DNA of 51,066 nucleotides from Poronia punctata (lineage: Eukaryota; Ascomycota; Sordariomycetes; Xylariales; Xylariaceae). Within the stretch, counting starts at the first letter, position 1, and each line of letters starts with the position of its first letter. The stretch spans positions 1 to 51,066 of the forward strand of contig MU401697.1 of the NCBI GenBank assembly GCA_022579005.1, in the 5' to 3' direction. This document shows positions 23,190-37,162 of the stretch, piece after piece. The notes under the pieces were generated by a model. It was not told the origin of the DNA, did not search any database, and saw only the letters and a program-made list of their open reading frames with translations. Position numbers and translations under genes: made by a program.

Positions 23190-24010
23190 ATAAATACTAA
23201 TTAATATAATATAATATAAAAGACTTAAAATAAGTCCTTATAAATATAAATTAAGTACTTATAAATTAAATAAAGTATTAGCATAGTAAATTAAATACTT
23301 ATATTATAAAGTAATTTATTTTAGCTTTACTAAATACTTTTTCTTTTTTAATTTATTTATAAAATTTACTATTTTACCTTATAGTTTGTTTTACGTAATA
23401 GTATAAAACGTTAACTAAATTAATATAACTAAAACTTTAATTATATTTTTATTTTACTTTTTATAGTAGCAGCAAAGTATAAATTAAGTATATTGTTTTT
23501 TAGAACTTTAAAACTTAATTGACAACTTTTTAAAACTATAAAGCGTAAAAAAATTAATATTATAAAGGCTATTTTTAAGACTTTTGATATTGCTATTAAA
23601 ATAAAACCTAGTTAAAGTTATGTTTTTTGACCTTTTTAATTAATAACCTAATTATAGCTTGCTATGCCTTTTTATTTTAAGCAAACTTTTATAAATAAGT
23701 TAAGCTACTTAATAAATAACTACGCTATTTATAATATACCTATATTTAGTTTAATAATATATTAATTCCTATTTAATTTTTATAAAATAAGTAAATATAA
23801 TAAAAGCATTACTAGCAAGCTTGCTATTTTAAGCTATTTTAGTAAAAACAAAAATTAGCTATAAGTTTAAAATACATTTTATATTTAATACTTTAATATT
23901 ACTAAACTAACCTTATAGCATTTAGCTTTAAAACTTGTTTATTAAAAATAAATTAAACGTAAAAACGTTAAAAAAGTTAAAAATTAAAACAAATAACAAA
24001 GCAAGTTAAA
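23190..24010 (-). repeat. Repeat family F, inverted copy
   Basis: The reverse complement matches about 2740-3540 over roughly 800 bases with mostly transition differences. Shared words include TTAAAATAGCAAGCTTRCTAG and AAGTTTTAAAGCTAAA. It is a RIP-decayed transposon fragment of unknown type. Confidence 0.7.
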
Positions 24011-25369
24011 ACCGGCTAAAAAAGGGGGTTACAAAATAATTAAAACTATTAACTACTTAGTAAATTAAGTAAAATATATATTTAATAAGTTATAAAGTAT
24101 AAATAAAAATATAAAAGCTATAGTAAGTAAAATAAAATAGTTTATTTAACCTACTTAATATAAGTTTATAACTTTAAAATAATAAGCACTAATATAAGCA
24201 AATTAATTAAAATAAATATAAAAGCTAATATTAGTATAGTAACTAAAAATAGCTTAAGTAAGCTTTATTTAATATATAGCTACTATATACTAGGTTTTAT
24301 TAATAATAAAACTATTTAAAAGGCGATTTTAAAAATTTGAAAGCTTTTTAACTTTTATAAATTTAGCTAATTTTAATAACTATTAATAGGATTTTAAATA
24401 TTTTCTATGTATTAACTTATAATTAATAAAATATGCTTTACTAAAAAGGTAATTACTTATAATTTTAATTTAATAATTTACTTGCTTAATAGTTAATTAA
24501 ATTAATAAATAACTAATAAACCGTAAACTTTAAAAGTTATTTTAAAAGTTACTTTAAAACTTACTTTAATTATATAAAAAAACGCGTTTTTTTATTTTAT
24601 ATATATAGTTAAGTTTTAAATTAATAAAATAAGCTATAAAGGTACTAAATTCTTTTTAAACAAAACCTTAAATAATAATAATTATTTATAGAAAGTATTA
24701 AAATTAATAAGTATATTAAAGTAACTAGGTTTAGTAAAACTACTTAAAAACTTAAAACTACTAGATTCTTTTTAAAAAATACTTTTTTATAATTTAAGCT
24801 TATAATTTAATATAAACTTTAATCACTAAAAAATATAAGTTAAACAAAATATTATTATTTTTATACTTTAACTTTAAAAATTTAAAAGGTTTTAACTTAG
24901 TTAACAAAAAATGAAAAACTGTTTATATTAGTATATAAGCTTTTATTAATTAAGTTAATATAGTTTTAACAAGGCTTAAAAGTAGTAGTTATAAAAGTTA
25001 ACTAGTATAATTATAGCTTATTTTATTAAAAGAAGTTATAGCTTAGCTATAATTTTAACTATAAAATAGTTTAATAAGTTAGTATATTTTAAAAAAGTAG
25101 ATTAAAACTAATAAATTATTAAAAACCTAAAATTTATATAATGCTTAAATAGTAAAAATTATATAGCTAAAATAAAACTAGTATAAAAAAGATTTTTATA
25201 AAAAGTCTTTTTTACTTATTTAGTATAAAAAGACTTTAAAACAAAAAAAAGTAATCTTTCTCTATATATTATATTAATATAATTATACGTTTTAGCTATA
25301 TTATTAACTTTTAATAGCTAGTATATTTACTATATACCTATTATAATAATTAATCGCTTTTTTAAAGTA

Positions 25370-25560
25370 GATTTTAATATATAGCTTTAATATTTAAGTA
25401 ATTAGTTAAGTATAACTTTTATAATATTTAATATAGTGTTTTATATATTAACTATTACTTAAAAGAAAAATATGCTTTTAAAACTACTTTAAGCTACGGG
25501 TTTTATAAGTATATAGAAAGTACTTATATATTTTTCTTTTTATATAGTTTTATAATTAGT
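25370..25560 (+). repeat. Repeat family G, copy 1
   Basis: Matches 41500-41690 in the same direction. Shared blocks are TTTTAATATATAGCTTTAATA, AAGTAATTAGTTAAGTATAA and a CTTTAAGC...TATATAG right part. About 190 bp are visible. It may be an LTR or an element end. Confidence 0.65.
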
Positions 25561-28438
25561 CTTTTTTACTATACTTGTTTATAAGTCCTTTATACTTAAA
25601 ATAATTATATAACTAGGTTTTATATTTTAATTAGCTTTTAATTTCTAATATTAAAGTATATTATATACTAATTTAAACTTTATAGTAATTTAAATTCATT
25701 ACTTTAGTAATTTAAATTTATTACTTTACTAATTTGCATTTATAGTTTAAATACGGTTTTTATACTTTCTTTATATAATCATTTTTAATAAATTAAATTT
25801 TTAACATTAGTAAATGTTTTATTAAGTCTTTTTAATTATTTTGCTTTTTATCTATTTTACTTTTATATTTAATTTTTCTTCTATTGTTAACTTTTAGTGT
25901 TTTGTATAGTAAACCTCCTTTTAGCTTTATAAAGGCTTGCTTATACCAGAAAATCTAAATATAATTGCTAGTGCTAAAGAAAATAGAAAAAATAGTAATA
26001 AAAAGTAAAAATATACTACTTACGCTTAAATATTGTTATAGCTTTTATAAGCAAAGAACTAAAGCTTAAAATAGAAGATTTATCTGCTATTAAGTAATAA
26101 AAACTATTTTTGTTATAAATGCTTATTGCTTTTATTTTAAGTATATAACTTATACTTTTTAACTAACTTAAAGTTGCTTTTAGTAAATAAATATGCTTAT
26201 TTTAACTTAAGTGCTTTTTTTATAAAAGCTGTTAAAAGCCTTATAATACTTTTAAGCTAATAAGTTATTTTAGCTTTTTTTATATTTAATTTATTATTTT
26301 TAATAGTTTTTTAGCTTTTTAAAATATTATAATTTAATATAGTTTATTTATTTAAACTTTTAAAATAGTTTAAACCTGTATTTATACTAGTTTATAAAAA
26401 TCTAAATAATTTTATTAGCTTTACTATTATAAATTTAATTAGTGCTAATACTTAAAAAAGGTTTAATATTTTTTTATACTAAAGTTATTAGTATATAATT
26501 TTGCTTATATACTATATTTAGTTAAATAATAAGTACGTATTATTTTATATTTAATTTTACTAGCAAAAAAAAGTTTAAGTAAAAAAATAGTATTTTTTAT
26601 AGCTAGCATTGTTTTTAAATTAAAACATTGCTTTAAAATTTAGTTAAACAACTAGTAGCAAACGCTATAAGTATTTTAATTTATATAGCTTTTAAATATA
26701 TTTTAACTAGTTTAAAGCTAAGCCTTATACTATTATATATATAAGCTATTTAGCCTTATTTTTAACTTGTAAAAATACAATATTTAGCTTTGTTTTTAGC
26801 AGTTTATTTATTGTTTAAAAAGTTAAAAACATTAGTTACTATTAAATATAAAGCAAATACTTAAAATAAAATTGTTTATTTATAAAAAATAGTAATATTT
26901 TTTATTTTTAACTAAAAACATTTAAGTTAATTTTAGCGTTACTTTATAAAACTTTGACTTTTTGCTTTTTAAAATTAATTTTATATAGGTTAATAGTTAA
27001 TAATTATAAAAATGTTTAAATTAATTTTTTAATTTAAATATATAGCCTAGTAATATAAAGTTAAAAAATAAATAATAAAGTATAAGTTTATATATAACTT
27101 ATATATGTTTTACTATTACTTTAAATAATTGTTTTAAAAAAAAAAGAGATCTTAAAGTCTTTTAAGTGCATAAATATCCTTTTAGTATACCTATTATGCT
27201 TTATATGTTTTTAATAATCCTTATAAGGCATTTTATAATTTAGGTATTTTTATTTAAGCAAGTTAAATTTATACTTAATTATAAAGAAATAACTAATATA
27301 ATTATACTTAATATAAGAATTTAAATTAGTAAATATTTAAATCATTTTATTTAATTTTGTTAATAAAGAAAAGATAAAATATAAAATGTAAAATAGTTAT
27401 AAAGTAGGTAGAAATATGCCTTAATTTAATAGCTTAGTTATTTTGTCTTTAATTAAGCTACTTTATAGTTTTTTTTATTTAAGTTAAATCCTTTTAAATA
27501 TAAGCAATATTAATTTATTTGCTTATAGCTCTTTTCTTCTTTTTATTTTTTATTAAAGGTTAGTTTTTTAAATCCTTTTTTATTTTTTATTTTTTAATAA
27601 TTTAACTATTTATTTATATAGTATTTATTTTTACTATAAGCATAACATTAAAGCCTTTTTTAAACAGGCATTAAAACCTTAATTAGTTTTAAGTAAAATA
27701 TAGCTTAATTTTAGTCTTTTGTTATTTTAGTTTTGCCTTTTAAAATTTTAAACTTTAATTTTTTTTAAGTTTTTAATTATTAAAATTATGATTTCCTTTA
27801 ATTAACACTATATTTTTAATTTTAATTTAGCTTTAAATTATATAGTTTATATTAAGATCTTAAAAAGGGTATAAAAGTAGGTTTTATTCCTTATTGTAAT
27901 TTATTAACTTTTAATTTTTTACTGCTATATTTATTATGTTAACCTTTTTTATAGTAATTTATTCTTATAATAGTTAATCCTTTTAATAAATTAGTTAATT
28001 TATGCTATTATAACCAAGCTAATGTTTATTTAAATATTATATATATTAAGCCTTTAATAATTTAAGTTAATAATTAAATAACTATAATGCTTTTAAGTTT
28101 TTAATTATACCTAGTTTTAAGTTAGTTTTATATAAAAGCTTTTAGTATACTAAGTTAATAAATCAATATTTTAGTTTATAATAAAAAACGATTTTAATTA
28201 TTAGTAAATTAAACTTGTTTTTAATTTAAAATAGTACTAAGTTTAAACTAAAATGCGTTTTTATATTTTTGTTTTGTTTAATATTAAGCATATAATACTT
28301 TTTGTTAATTTATTTATAACTTTTAAGTATTTTATTTATAAGTTAATTTTAATTTTTTAATTTAATTTATTAAAAATATATAAAATTTATTTTAACTTTA
28401 AATAAGTAAGCTTAATAATTTTATTAAAATTTACTTTT

Positions 28439-28686
28439 TATAAAGGTCAAGGTAATAAGGTAGCTATAAGGTAATTTTGCTAGCAATTTTAAAAACTAGG
28501 TATATTAAATAACTTTTATTTAGTTAAATAAATAAGTAACTAAAGTAGCTAAAAAGATAAAAAAAAGTATAACTAGCTAGACTATAGCTAATAGTTAGCG
28601 TAAGTTTAGCATATATATACTTTATATACTTATAATATAGATAGTAAGTGTTATAAGTAAGTGCTATAAGTAAGTGCTTTATTATA
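28439..28686. repeat. Family B LTR, deletion copy, left
   Basis: 248 bp, about 13 longer than its relatives because of an internal duplication ATAAGTAAGTGCT. It is followed by TTGCCTTTTTT, the presumed polypurine tract on the other strand. Confidence 0.75.
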
Positions 28687-28952
28687 TTGCCTTTTTTAAG
28701 TTACTAGTTTTTAGTACTTCTAGCAATTATATATATATTTACTAATTAGGTTTATATTTAATTTATTAATTAAATTGCTTGTTTTTTTAAAAAGCTGCTT
28801 TTTAATTAAGTTATTAACTCTAAGTATTTTTATATTTTCCTTTTAATTTTAATTTTTAATTTTAGTTATTTAGCCTTTTTTGCTTTTTAGTTTTTTAATT
28901 TATTTACTAATTATTTACTATTATGCTGCTTTTTAAAGTATTATATCTTGCT

Positions 28953-28974
28953 TATATATATATATATATATATA
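28953..28974. repeat. (TA)n microsatellite
   Basis: An uninterrupted TA run within the left interior of the deleted family B copy. Confidence 0.85.
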
Positions 28975-31900
28975 TTCTTTTAATATAGCTTTAAGCTAAT
29001 TATTTTTTAATATTTATATGCTAAACCTTTTTTATAAAAAGCCTAGTTAAAATATATTACTTATTATTTTAGCTAAAAGCTTTATATTAGCTACATTTTT
29101 ATTCTATATAATAACTTTTAAGTTTATTACTTTTATTTTTTTAGCTTTATTAACTATGTTGCTTATAAGCAAAATTATTATACTTGCTATGCTATATATT
29201 TGCTATTTTGTTTTTATAAGCTTATTTACTTTAATATTGCTTTTTTAAATTCTTATAACTTTTAAAAGTATAGCCTAGGTTATTATATAATATATAGTTC
29301 TTTTTTATTAGCGCGTTAATATCAAGCCTTTAGTATATAAAAAAGTTTAAGCTAATAATATAAATGCTATATTTAATATCTTTTTAATAGTTAAAATTAG
29401 CTGCTATATTTTTTATTTTAAAAAGTTAGCTTAGCTTTTTAAAAAGTAGTTAACTATAAAAAAAATTATAGTTTTTTATAAAACAAAATATTTTTAAGCT
29501 GCTTTTTTTAAGCTTAATTTTTTTATTGTTTTATAATAATTTTTATTTAAGTTTAAATAGTTAATATATATAGCCTTTATTTCCTAATTTATTTTTATAT
29601 TAACTTTTTTAGTATTAATATAGTAAGTAAAATTTTTAGCCCTTTTTAAAGTTAATAAAAAAATTAATAAGCGCTATATATAGCGTTAAAATAAAAAACG
29701 TTATTTTAAATAATTTATATATATATATTGCTTAGTTATATATGCTTATTATTAACGCAGCTAAGTTAAAGTTTAACTATATCAAAACTTATAAAAAAGC
29801 TTTTATATTGTTTTAAGTATTAATAAGCTATTAAAACTTTTTTATTTATAATGTTTACTTTATAATAGTTATTAAGTTTTTTTTATAGTTTTTATTATAC
29901 TACTATACTTATGCTTTATTTTAAATATTTTAATAGTTTTGTATATATTAATCTTTTAGCATATATTTAGCTTTTAACTACTAACTCTTTATTTAATAAT
30001 AATACTTTATATATTAATAGTTTAAATATACTTTTAAATTAACTTAATTTTTAGTTTTAAGTTAAGTTTTTTATAGCACTATAGCTTAGCTTTGTTATTT
30101 AGTAATAGCTTACTATATATTTATTAACTAAGTTTTTATTTTAAAGTTTTTAGTGCTTATATGATAATATAATTACTTTATTTATTATTTTATTTAATAT
30201 AAACCTTTTTAATTTATTTTTATTTTAGTTTAGTAGCTAGCTTATATTTGCTAAGTATTTAGCTAGCTTTTAAATATTATATTTTACTAGCTAGCCTTTT
30301 TATTTTACTAGGTATTTTTATTTACTTTAATTATTTTAATACTAAACAATATTTTTTATTACTTATTTTTTTTATTTATTTTTTAACTTAAATAACGCTA
30401 TTTAATTACTATTTTTAAGTTAATTTATTTATAATTTAAGTAATAATATAAAAAACATATTATAAACTTAAAAATAAATTTTAAACAACTTAATTTAATA
30501 TGCTTAAGTTTTTACTTTTTTAAAGACTTTAACTTAAATTTATATAAAAGCTAGCTTTTTTTTATACTTAAACTTAAAATATATTATTAATAGCTTTATT
30601 ATATTATTTGCTAAAAACTTCTTTAGTATATAATGCTTATTATAATACTTTTATATTAATTTAATTATTTATTTTTAATAATTATAAACTATATAGTATA
30701 TACTTTTTATTTGCTATAGCTTTTTTTTTACTTTTTAAATATTAAATTAAAGCTGCTTTAATATATATTTAATACTTTTTAAGTAATATTTATATAGTGC
30801 TTTAAATAGCAAGTAGCTTATAGTAACATATTAGCTATTATTATATATGCTTAAAAAAACTATAATTATTATATAAAACAGCTTTATAGTACTAAATGCT
30901 TTATAAAACTTTGCTAAAGTAAATTAAATATATTAACTTATTTTAGCTTAGCTTTTAACGTTTTATTTTTAAAGTTTAACTAAGTTGCTTAAATATTTTA
31001 TACTTTACTTTTAAGCTATTTAAAAAGTTTTTACTTAACTTTGCTTAATTAGCAATTTAACGCTAATATTTTATTTTTTAAATAATACTTAGCTATATAG
31101 CTTTTTTTACTATACTAATAGTACTTTATAAAGCTATTGCTAATGTATGCTAATTTACTTTAGTTTTAATTTATTTATTATTTAAATAAGTTATTAGTTT
31201 TTTTTAAACTATTTAAGCACTTTTAAGTTATTTATTAAGTTTTTTTGCTTTAGTAAGCGTTTAGCATACTTTTGCTTTTATAGTAGTTTATACTTTTTAT
31301 TAGCATAATATTAAATACTTTATTATTTTTTAGCTTTATAATATATTATTACTACGTTATTAAATAATATACGCTATTTTATTAAAACTTTTTTTAGCCT
31401 TTTTTAAAGCTTATATTAATAGTTAAAAGCTAGTTAGCTATTCTTTTTTAATAATATAGCGCTTTTAAGCTTTTATATTAGTACTTGCTAATAAAATTTT
31501 TTTTTTTAATTTTTAATTTGTTTGCTATTTTATTTTATATAGCTATTTTTAAAAAGTTTGCTTAAATAGTTTTAAGTTAACGTTTTTTTGCTAAATAAAC
31601 TTTTAAAAGTTATTAAAAGTAGCTTTATTTTTTAAGTTATTATAATTTAATATATTTTAATAAAAACGCTAATTTATTAAAATATTAAATTTAGCTTATA
31701 TTAAAGCTTATATAATTTATATTAAATATTTATAGCTAAGCTTTTACTAGTTGCTTTTTTTTATAGCTATAATTTAGTTTTTAATTTTTATAGCAATAGT
31801 ATTTTACTTTAGCTGCTTATAGTTATATATAAAGGTTTTAGCATTATTTTTACGTTATAGCTTTTTTTGCTTAGTAAGTAGTTAAAGCAACTATAAGTTT

Positions 31901-32371
31901 TAATTTATTATATTAATAATTTAGTTTAAAAAAATATTTTTTTAGCTTTTTAAACTTTTATAAAAACTATTATAATAAAAGCTTTTATTAAATAAACTAC
32001 TATATAATAATAACTTAAAGTAAAAAAAATAGCTTTTATTTTTTTAACTTTTTTAAAAGTTGCTAGCTATTAGCTAATTATATATTTTAATAAGTAGTAT
32101 ATTTTATTTTAAGTTTTTTAATTTACTATTAGGTTTTTTGTTTTTTTTATTATATTTATTATTACTTTTTTATTTTTAGTTATTTATAAATTTAGCTTAA
32201 CTATTAGCTAGTTTTTTTAGTTTTTATTGCTTATTTTTAGTATTAAGTTTATTAAGCTTATTTATATTATTATTAGTTATTTGCTTAGTAGTTATAAACT
32301 ATACTTAGTTTTTAGTTTAAATCTTTTTAGTAAATATTATATTATAACTTAAAAATATAAAAATAAAAAAG

Positions 32372-32607
32372 TGTTAAAGTTTAAGTAATAAAGTAATTAT
32401 AAAGTAATATTGCTAGCAATTTTAAAAACTAAATATATTAAATAATTTTTATTTAGTTAGCTAAGTAAGTAATTAAACTAGCTAAAAATTTTTTTAAAAA
32501 GTATAACTAGCAAAGCTTTAACTATTAGTTAGCATAGCTTTAGCTTATATATAGTTTATATATAAATAGCTTAGCAAGTAGGTTTTTTAGCTAGGTGCCC
32601 TGTTATA
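32372..32607. repeat. Family B LTR, deletion copy, right
   Basis: Starts TGTTAAAG after the purine run AAAAAAG. It closely matches the LTR at 2430-2663 and carries the same distinct right part ending near GGTGCCCTGTTATA. Confidence 0.75.
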
Positions 32608-32686
32608 AGTTTGCTTTATAGTATATAATTGCTATAAGCTTAATAATATTAAGCAATTTTTATATTAAAATAAATAATGCTATTTT
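32608..32686. repeat. 79-bp internal family B fragment between two LTRs
   Basis: Aligns with about 36438-36518, inside the long copy (shared ATTTTATAGTATATA-like and AAGCTTA..TATTAAGC blocks). An internal piece of the element thus lies between two of its own LTRs, pointing to nested insertion or unequal recombination. Confidence 0.6.
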
Positions 32687-32921
32687 TATAAAGGTTTTAG
32701 TAATAAAGTAGTTATAAGGTAATATTGCTAGCAATATTAAAAACTAAGTATATTAAATAACTTTTATTTAGTTAATTAAGTAAGTAACTAAGTTAGCAAA
32801 AAAAATAAAAAAAAGTATAACTAGCTACATTATAGCTAATAGTTAGTATAAGTCTAGCTTATATATTATTTATATACTTATAGTGCAACTAATAAGTCTT
32901 ATAAGTAAGTACTTTATTATA
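32687..32921. repeat. Family B LTR, tandem unit
   Basis: 235 bp, from TATAAAGGTTTTAG to CTTTATTATA. It is followed by CTGCCTTTTTTT. Confidence 0.78.
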
Positions 32922-33787
32922 CTGCCTTTTTTTAAGTTATTAGTCTTTAGTAATTTTATTATTTATAAGTATATTTAGTAGTTAAACCTGCTTTTAATTT
33001 CATTTAATTAAATTACTTACTTATAGCCTGTTACTATACTTTTACTTATTCTTTTAGCTTTTATTAATTTGCTTTACTTTTTTAAATTTTATACCTTTAT
33101 TTTTTAAATTTGTTTTTTTAGTATTGCTTATTTTATTTAATCTTTTGCTAAATAATTATTATAATACTGCTTTTAAAGCTTCTTTACTTTAACTTTATAT
33201 ACTTTTATATTTTTAACGTAAAGCTTAGCTAATTATTTTTAAACTATACTATTTTAAACTTAAATTATAAACTTAATAATAGTAAGCTAAAAACTATTTT
33301 TATACTTAGTAAAAAGCATTACTAATATTATGCTTTAAGTATATATTTTAAGTTTTATATTTATTACCTTTATTAACTTAGTAACGCTAACTATACTTTT
33401 TAAAAAAAAGATTATATTAGTTATTGCTTTATATATTTACTACTTTATTATTTATAGTTTTTATTAAATATTAGTTATATAGATTTATTTTACTTTAATA
33501 AGCATAGCTTAAAAAGTTATAGTAAATATTGCTTATATATACGTTTATATATAAGTTATTTAATAAAACTATTAAGCTAACCTTGCTAATAATAAAAAAG
33601 CTACTTTATTTAATAATACTATTATTTACGTTAGCTATTATATATTTTGCTTAAAAAAAGTAAGTTTAGCGTTTTAGTAAGCAGTTACTTTAAGAAAAAG
33701 CTAGTTTTTTTACTATATAAAAATAAAAATGTGCGCTATATTACTTTATATTAAAAATTAGTTTTTATTTAATATTTATTAACTATT
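32687..33787 (-). repeat. Tandem unit: family B LTR plus adjoining interior
   Basis: This 1101-bp block is repeated directly by 33788-34888. Both start with a 235-bp LTR and continue through the same interior (TTTTTTTAAGTT, TAATTAAATTAC, GCTTTAACTTTATATA and so on). The copies differ mainly by transitions, so both existed before or during RIP. Confidence 0.8.
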
Positions 33788-34022
33788 TATAAGGGTTTTA
33801 GCAATAAGGTAGTTATAAGGTAATATTGCTAGCAATTTTAAAAATTAGGTATATTAAATAACATTTATTTAGTTAACTAAGTAAATAACCAGGCTAGCTA
33901 AAAAAATAAAAAAAGGTAGAATTAGCTAAACTATAGCTAATAATTAGCATAAGTTTAGTTTATATATAGTTTGTGCGCTTATAATATAGCTAGTAAGTCT
34001 TATAAGTAAGTACTTTATTATA
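33788..34022. repeat. Family B LTR, full-length copy, left
   Basis: From TATAAGGGTTTTAGC to TACTTTATTATA. It keeps more G/C (CCAGGCTAGC, GTGCGCTT) than most copies and is therefore closer to the pre-RIP sequence. Confidence 0.8.
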
Positions 34023-37000
34023 CTACTTCTTTTTTTAAGTTGCTAGTTTTTAGCAATTTTATTATTTATAAGTATATTTAATAAGTACGCCTACTTTTAA
34101 TTTTATTTAATTAAATTACTTTTTTGCAGCTTGTTGCTATACTTTTGCCTATTTTTTTGTTTTTATTAATTTGCTTTATTTTTTTTTATTTTTGTTATTT
34201 TAATTTTAAAATTTGTTTTTTTAGTATTGCTTATCTTTTTAAATCTTTTGCTAAGTAGTTATTATAATGCTGCTTTTAAAGCTTTTTTGCTTTAACTTTA
34301 TATATTTTTACGTTTTAAATATAAATTTTAGCTAGTTATTTTTAAATTATAATATTTAAAACTTAAACTTTAAACTTAATAATAGTAATTTAAAAATTAT
34401 TTTTATACTTAGTAAAAAGCTTTGCTAGCATTACGCTTTAAATATATACTTTAAATTTTATATTTATTACTTTTATTAACTTAATAATATTAACTATGCT
34501 TTTTATAAAAAAAACTATATTAGTTATTGCTTTGTACGTTTATTGCTTTATTGCTTATAGTTTTTACTAAATATTAATTATATAAATTCTTTTTACTTTA
34601 GTAAGTGCAGCTTAAAAAATTATAGCAAATACTGCTTATATATACATTTATATATAGATTATTTAGCAAAACTATTAAGCTAACTTTATTAATAATAAAA
34701 AAGTTATTTTATTTAATAATACTATTATTTATATTAGCTATTATATATTTTATTTAAAAAAAATAAGTTTAGCTTTTTAGTAAATAGTTGCTTTTAAATA
34801 CAAGCTAATTTCTTTGCTATATAAAAATAAAACTATATACTATGCTGCTTTTTATTAAAAATTAGTTTTTATTTAATATTTATTAATTATTATCGTTGCT
34901 TTTTTTATTATTTATACTTTTTACTAACTATTTGCTAGCTTAGTTATTAATATTTTATTAATTTTATATTAGTAAAAAAAAGCTTTAAGCTAGCAACCTT
35001 AATAATATTTTATAAAAAGCTTAGTTTTTTATAACTTTTTAAAATATTAAAATAGCTTTTTTAATAACTTTAACGCTTATTTATATTAGTTATATACGCT
35101 TATTATAAAACTTACTAATAAAAAGCCAAACTTTTAAAAATAGTTTATTAATAAAAGTTTTAAAACTTTTTTAAGTATTAGCAAAGCTTTTTAAAAGCTT
35201 TCTATTTAAAAAGTTATTTTAACTTTTATTATTGCTTTTATTTATATTAGTTATTAAATTATTTTATTAAATTTTAGCTAAAGCTATTTAAATATTATAA
35301 TATAGTTTTTGCTTTTTTAGCTACTATTTAGGTTTTTTTAATAATTTCTTACTTTAATAATATTATTTTTATAATTTATAAATTAGTTTAAAGTTACTAT
35401 AAGCTTTTTATATATAAGCTTTTAGTTTTTATAGTACTCTAACTTAATTAATTAATTAGAAATAGCTTACTATTTTTTTTAAACTAAGTTTTATACTTTT
35501 ATAACTTTTAATATTTATATATTAATATAACTACTTTACTTATTATTTTATTTAATATAAACTTTTTTAACTTTTTTTTTATATTAGTTTATAAAATAGC
35601 TTATATTTACTAAGTATTTAGCTAGCTTTTAAATATTATATTTTATTAGCTAGCTTTTTTATTTTATTAAGTATTTTTATCTATTTTAGTTTTTTTAATA
35701 CTAAACAATATTCTTTTTGCTTATTTTTTATTTATCTTTTAATTTAAGCAGCGCTATTTTATTAGCAGCTTTTAGCTAGTTTATTTATAGCTTAAGCAAT
35801 AATATAAAAATATATTATAAACTTAAAAATAAGATTTAAGTAACTAAATTTAGTATATTTAAGTTTTTATTTTTTTAAAAACTTTAACTTAAATATATAT
35901 AAAAGCTAGCTTTTTTTACACTTAAATTTAAAGTATACTATTAATAACTTTATTATATTATTTGCTTAAAGGTTTTTTAATATATAATACTTATTATCAT
36001 ATTTTTATATTAACTTTATTACTTACTTTTAATGCTTATAAACTATATAGCATATAGCCTTTATTTATTATACCTTTTTTTTACTTTTAAAATATTAAAT
36101 TAAAGCTATTTTAATATATACTTTATACTTTTTAAGTAATATATATATAGCGCTTTAAAGAATAAATAGCTTATAATAATATATTAACTATTATTATATA
36201 TAAACTTGGCTTTTGCTAGTACTTTAACTTAGCTATTTAGCTTATTATTATAAAAAGTATAAAAATACTTTTTTAAAGTTTAATATACTTATTTTATATA
36301 GTTATTAGTTTAAAAGTACTATATAATAAATAGCTACTAATATACTTTTTATACTTTATAAAACTTTTTTTTTAAAATTTGCTTATAATAAGTTTATTTT
36401 TATAATTTATAATATTTTTTAAAAACTTATATTAATAGTTTATTTTATAGTATATAGTTACTAAAAGCTTAGTAGTATTAAGCGTTTTTTATATAAAAAT
36501 AAGCAATACTATTTTTATTAATTAGTTTATAATAACTAAAATTATATTATAAACGTTATTATTTGCTTTTATATATAAAAGTTGTTTTCTAATAAAATTT
36601 AAGCTAATCTTTTAAAAAAGCTATTTTAATAAAAATAATAATTAAAGCTTTTTATAAAGCTTATACTTTAGTTTTTAAGCTTTTTTATATTGTATATAGC
36701 TAGTAATATATTTTTAATAAACCTTATATTATAATAACTTAGCTACTTTTTTTTTATATGCTTAGCTTTAAAGTTATTATAGTGCTAGTATGTTAGTTGC
36801 TTTATTAAAGCTTTTTAAGCTAGAATTACTAACTACTTTTTAAAATATAATATATTTTTATTATTAATATAATATTTTATATATATTTTAGCTTTATAAT
36901 ATATAATTTTTATAAGCTTTATAAAAGTAAAGTTTTTAGCTTATAATTTATAAACTATTTTATAAAACTGCAATAAAGCTACTAGCTTTTAAACTATTTT

Positions 37001-37127
37001 ACTTTAAAATAATTTTTTAGCTTTAATAAATAAAATATATTAGTTATAAATAATAGCTTTAGCTTTTTTCTTTTTAAAAAGCAATCTTTATACTTTTAGT
37101 AGTAGCTTTTATTAAATAAGTTATTAT

Positions 37128-37162
37128 TATATAATATATAATATATAATATATAATATATAA
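37128..37162. repeat. (ATAATAT)n short tandem repeat
   Basis: About five 7-bp units inside the full-length family B copy. Confidence 0.8.

Larger units (their letters stand above)
20504..28438. other. AT isochore with unassigned decayed repeats
   Basis: Nearly 8 kb without any gene. It includes an inverted copy of repeat family F (about 23190-24010) and a segment (about 25370-25560) repeated at 41500-41690. The plus strand is A-rich up to about 25 kb and T-rich beyond about 25.5 kb, suggesting at least two elements in opposite orientation, but no ends were found. Confidence 0.6.
28439..32607 (-). mobile_element. Family B LTR element with internal deletion
   Basis: An LTR-like segment at each end (28439-28686 and 32372-32607) encloses sequence collinear with the larger copy at 33788-41084. 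The left part to about 30845 matches to about 36195, then jumps to the match of about 39345. About 3.15 kb is therefore missing, and the lengths agree. The two LTRs differ in their right parts by more than transitions, so this may be a recombinant rather than one original insertion. No coding capacity is left. Confidence 0.75.
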
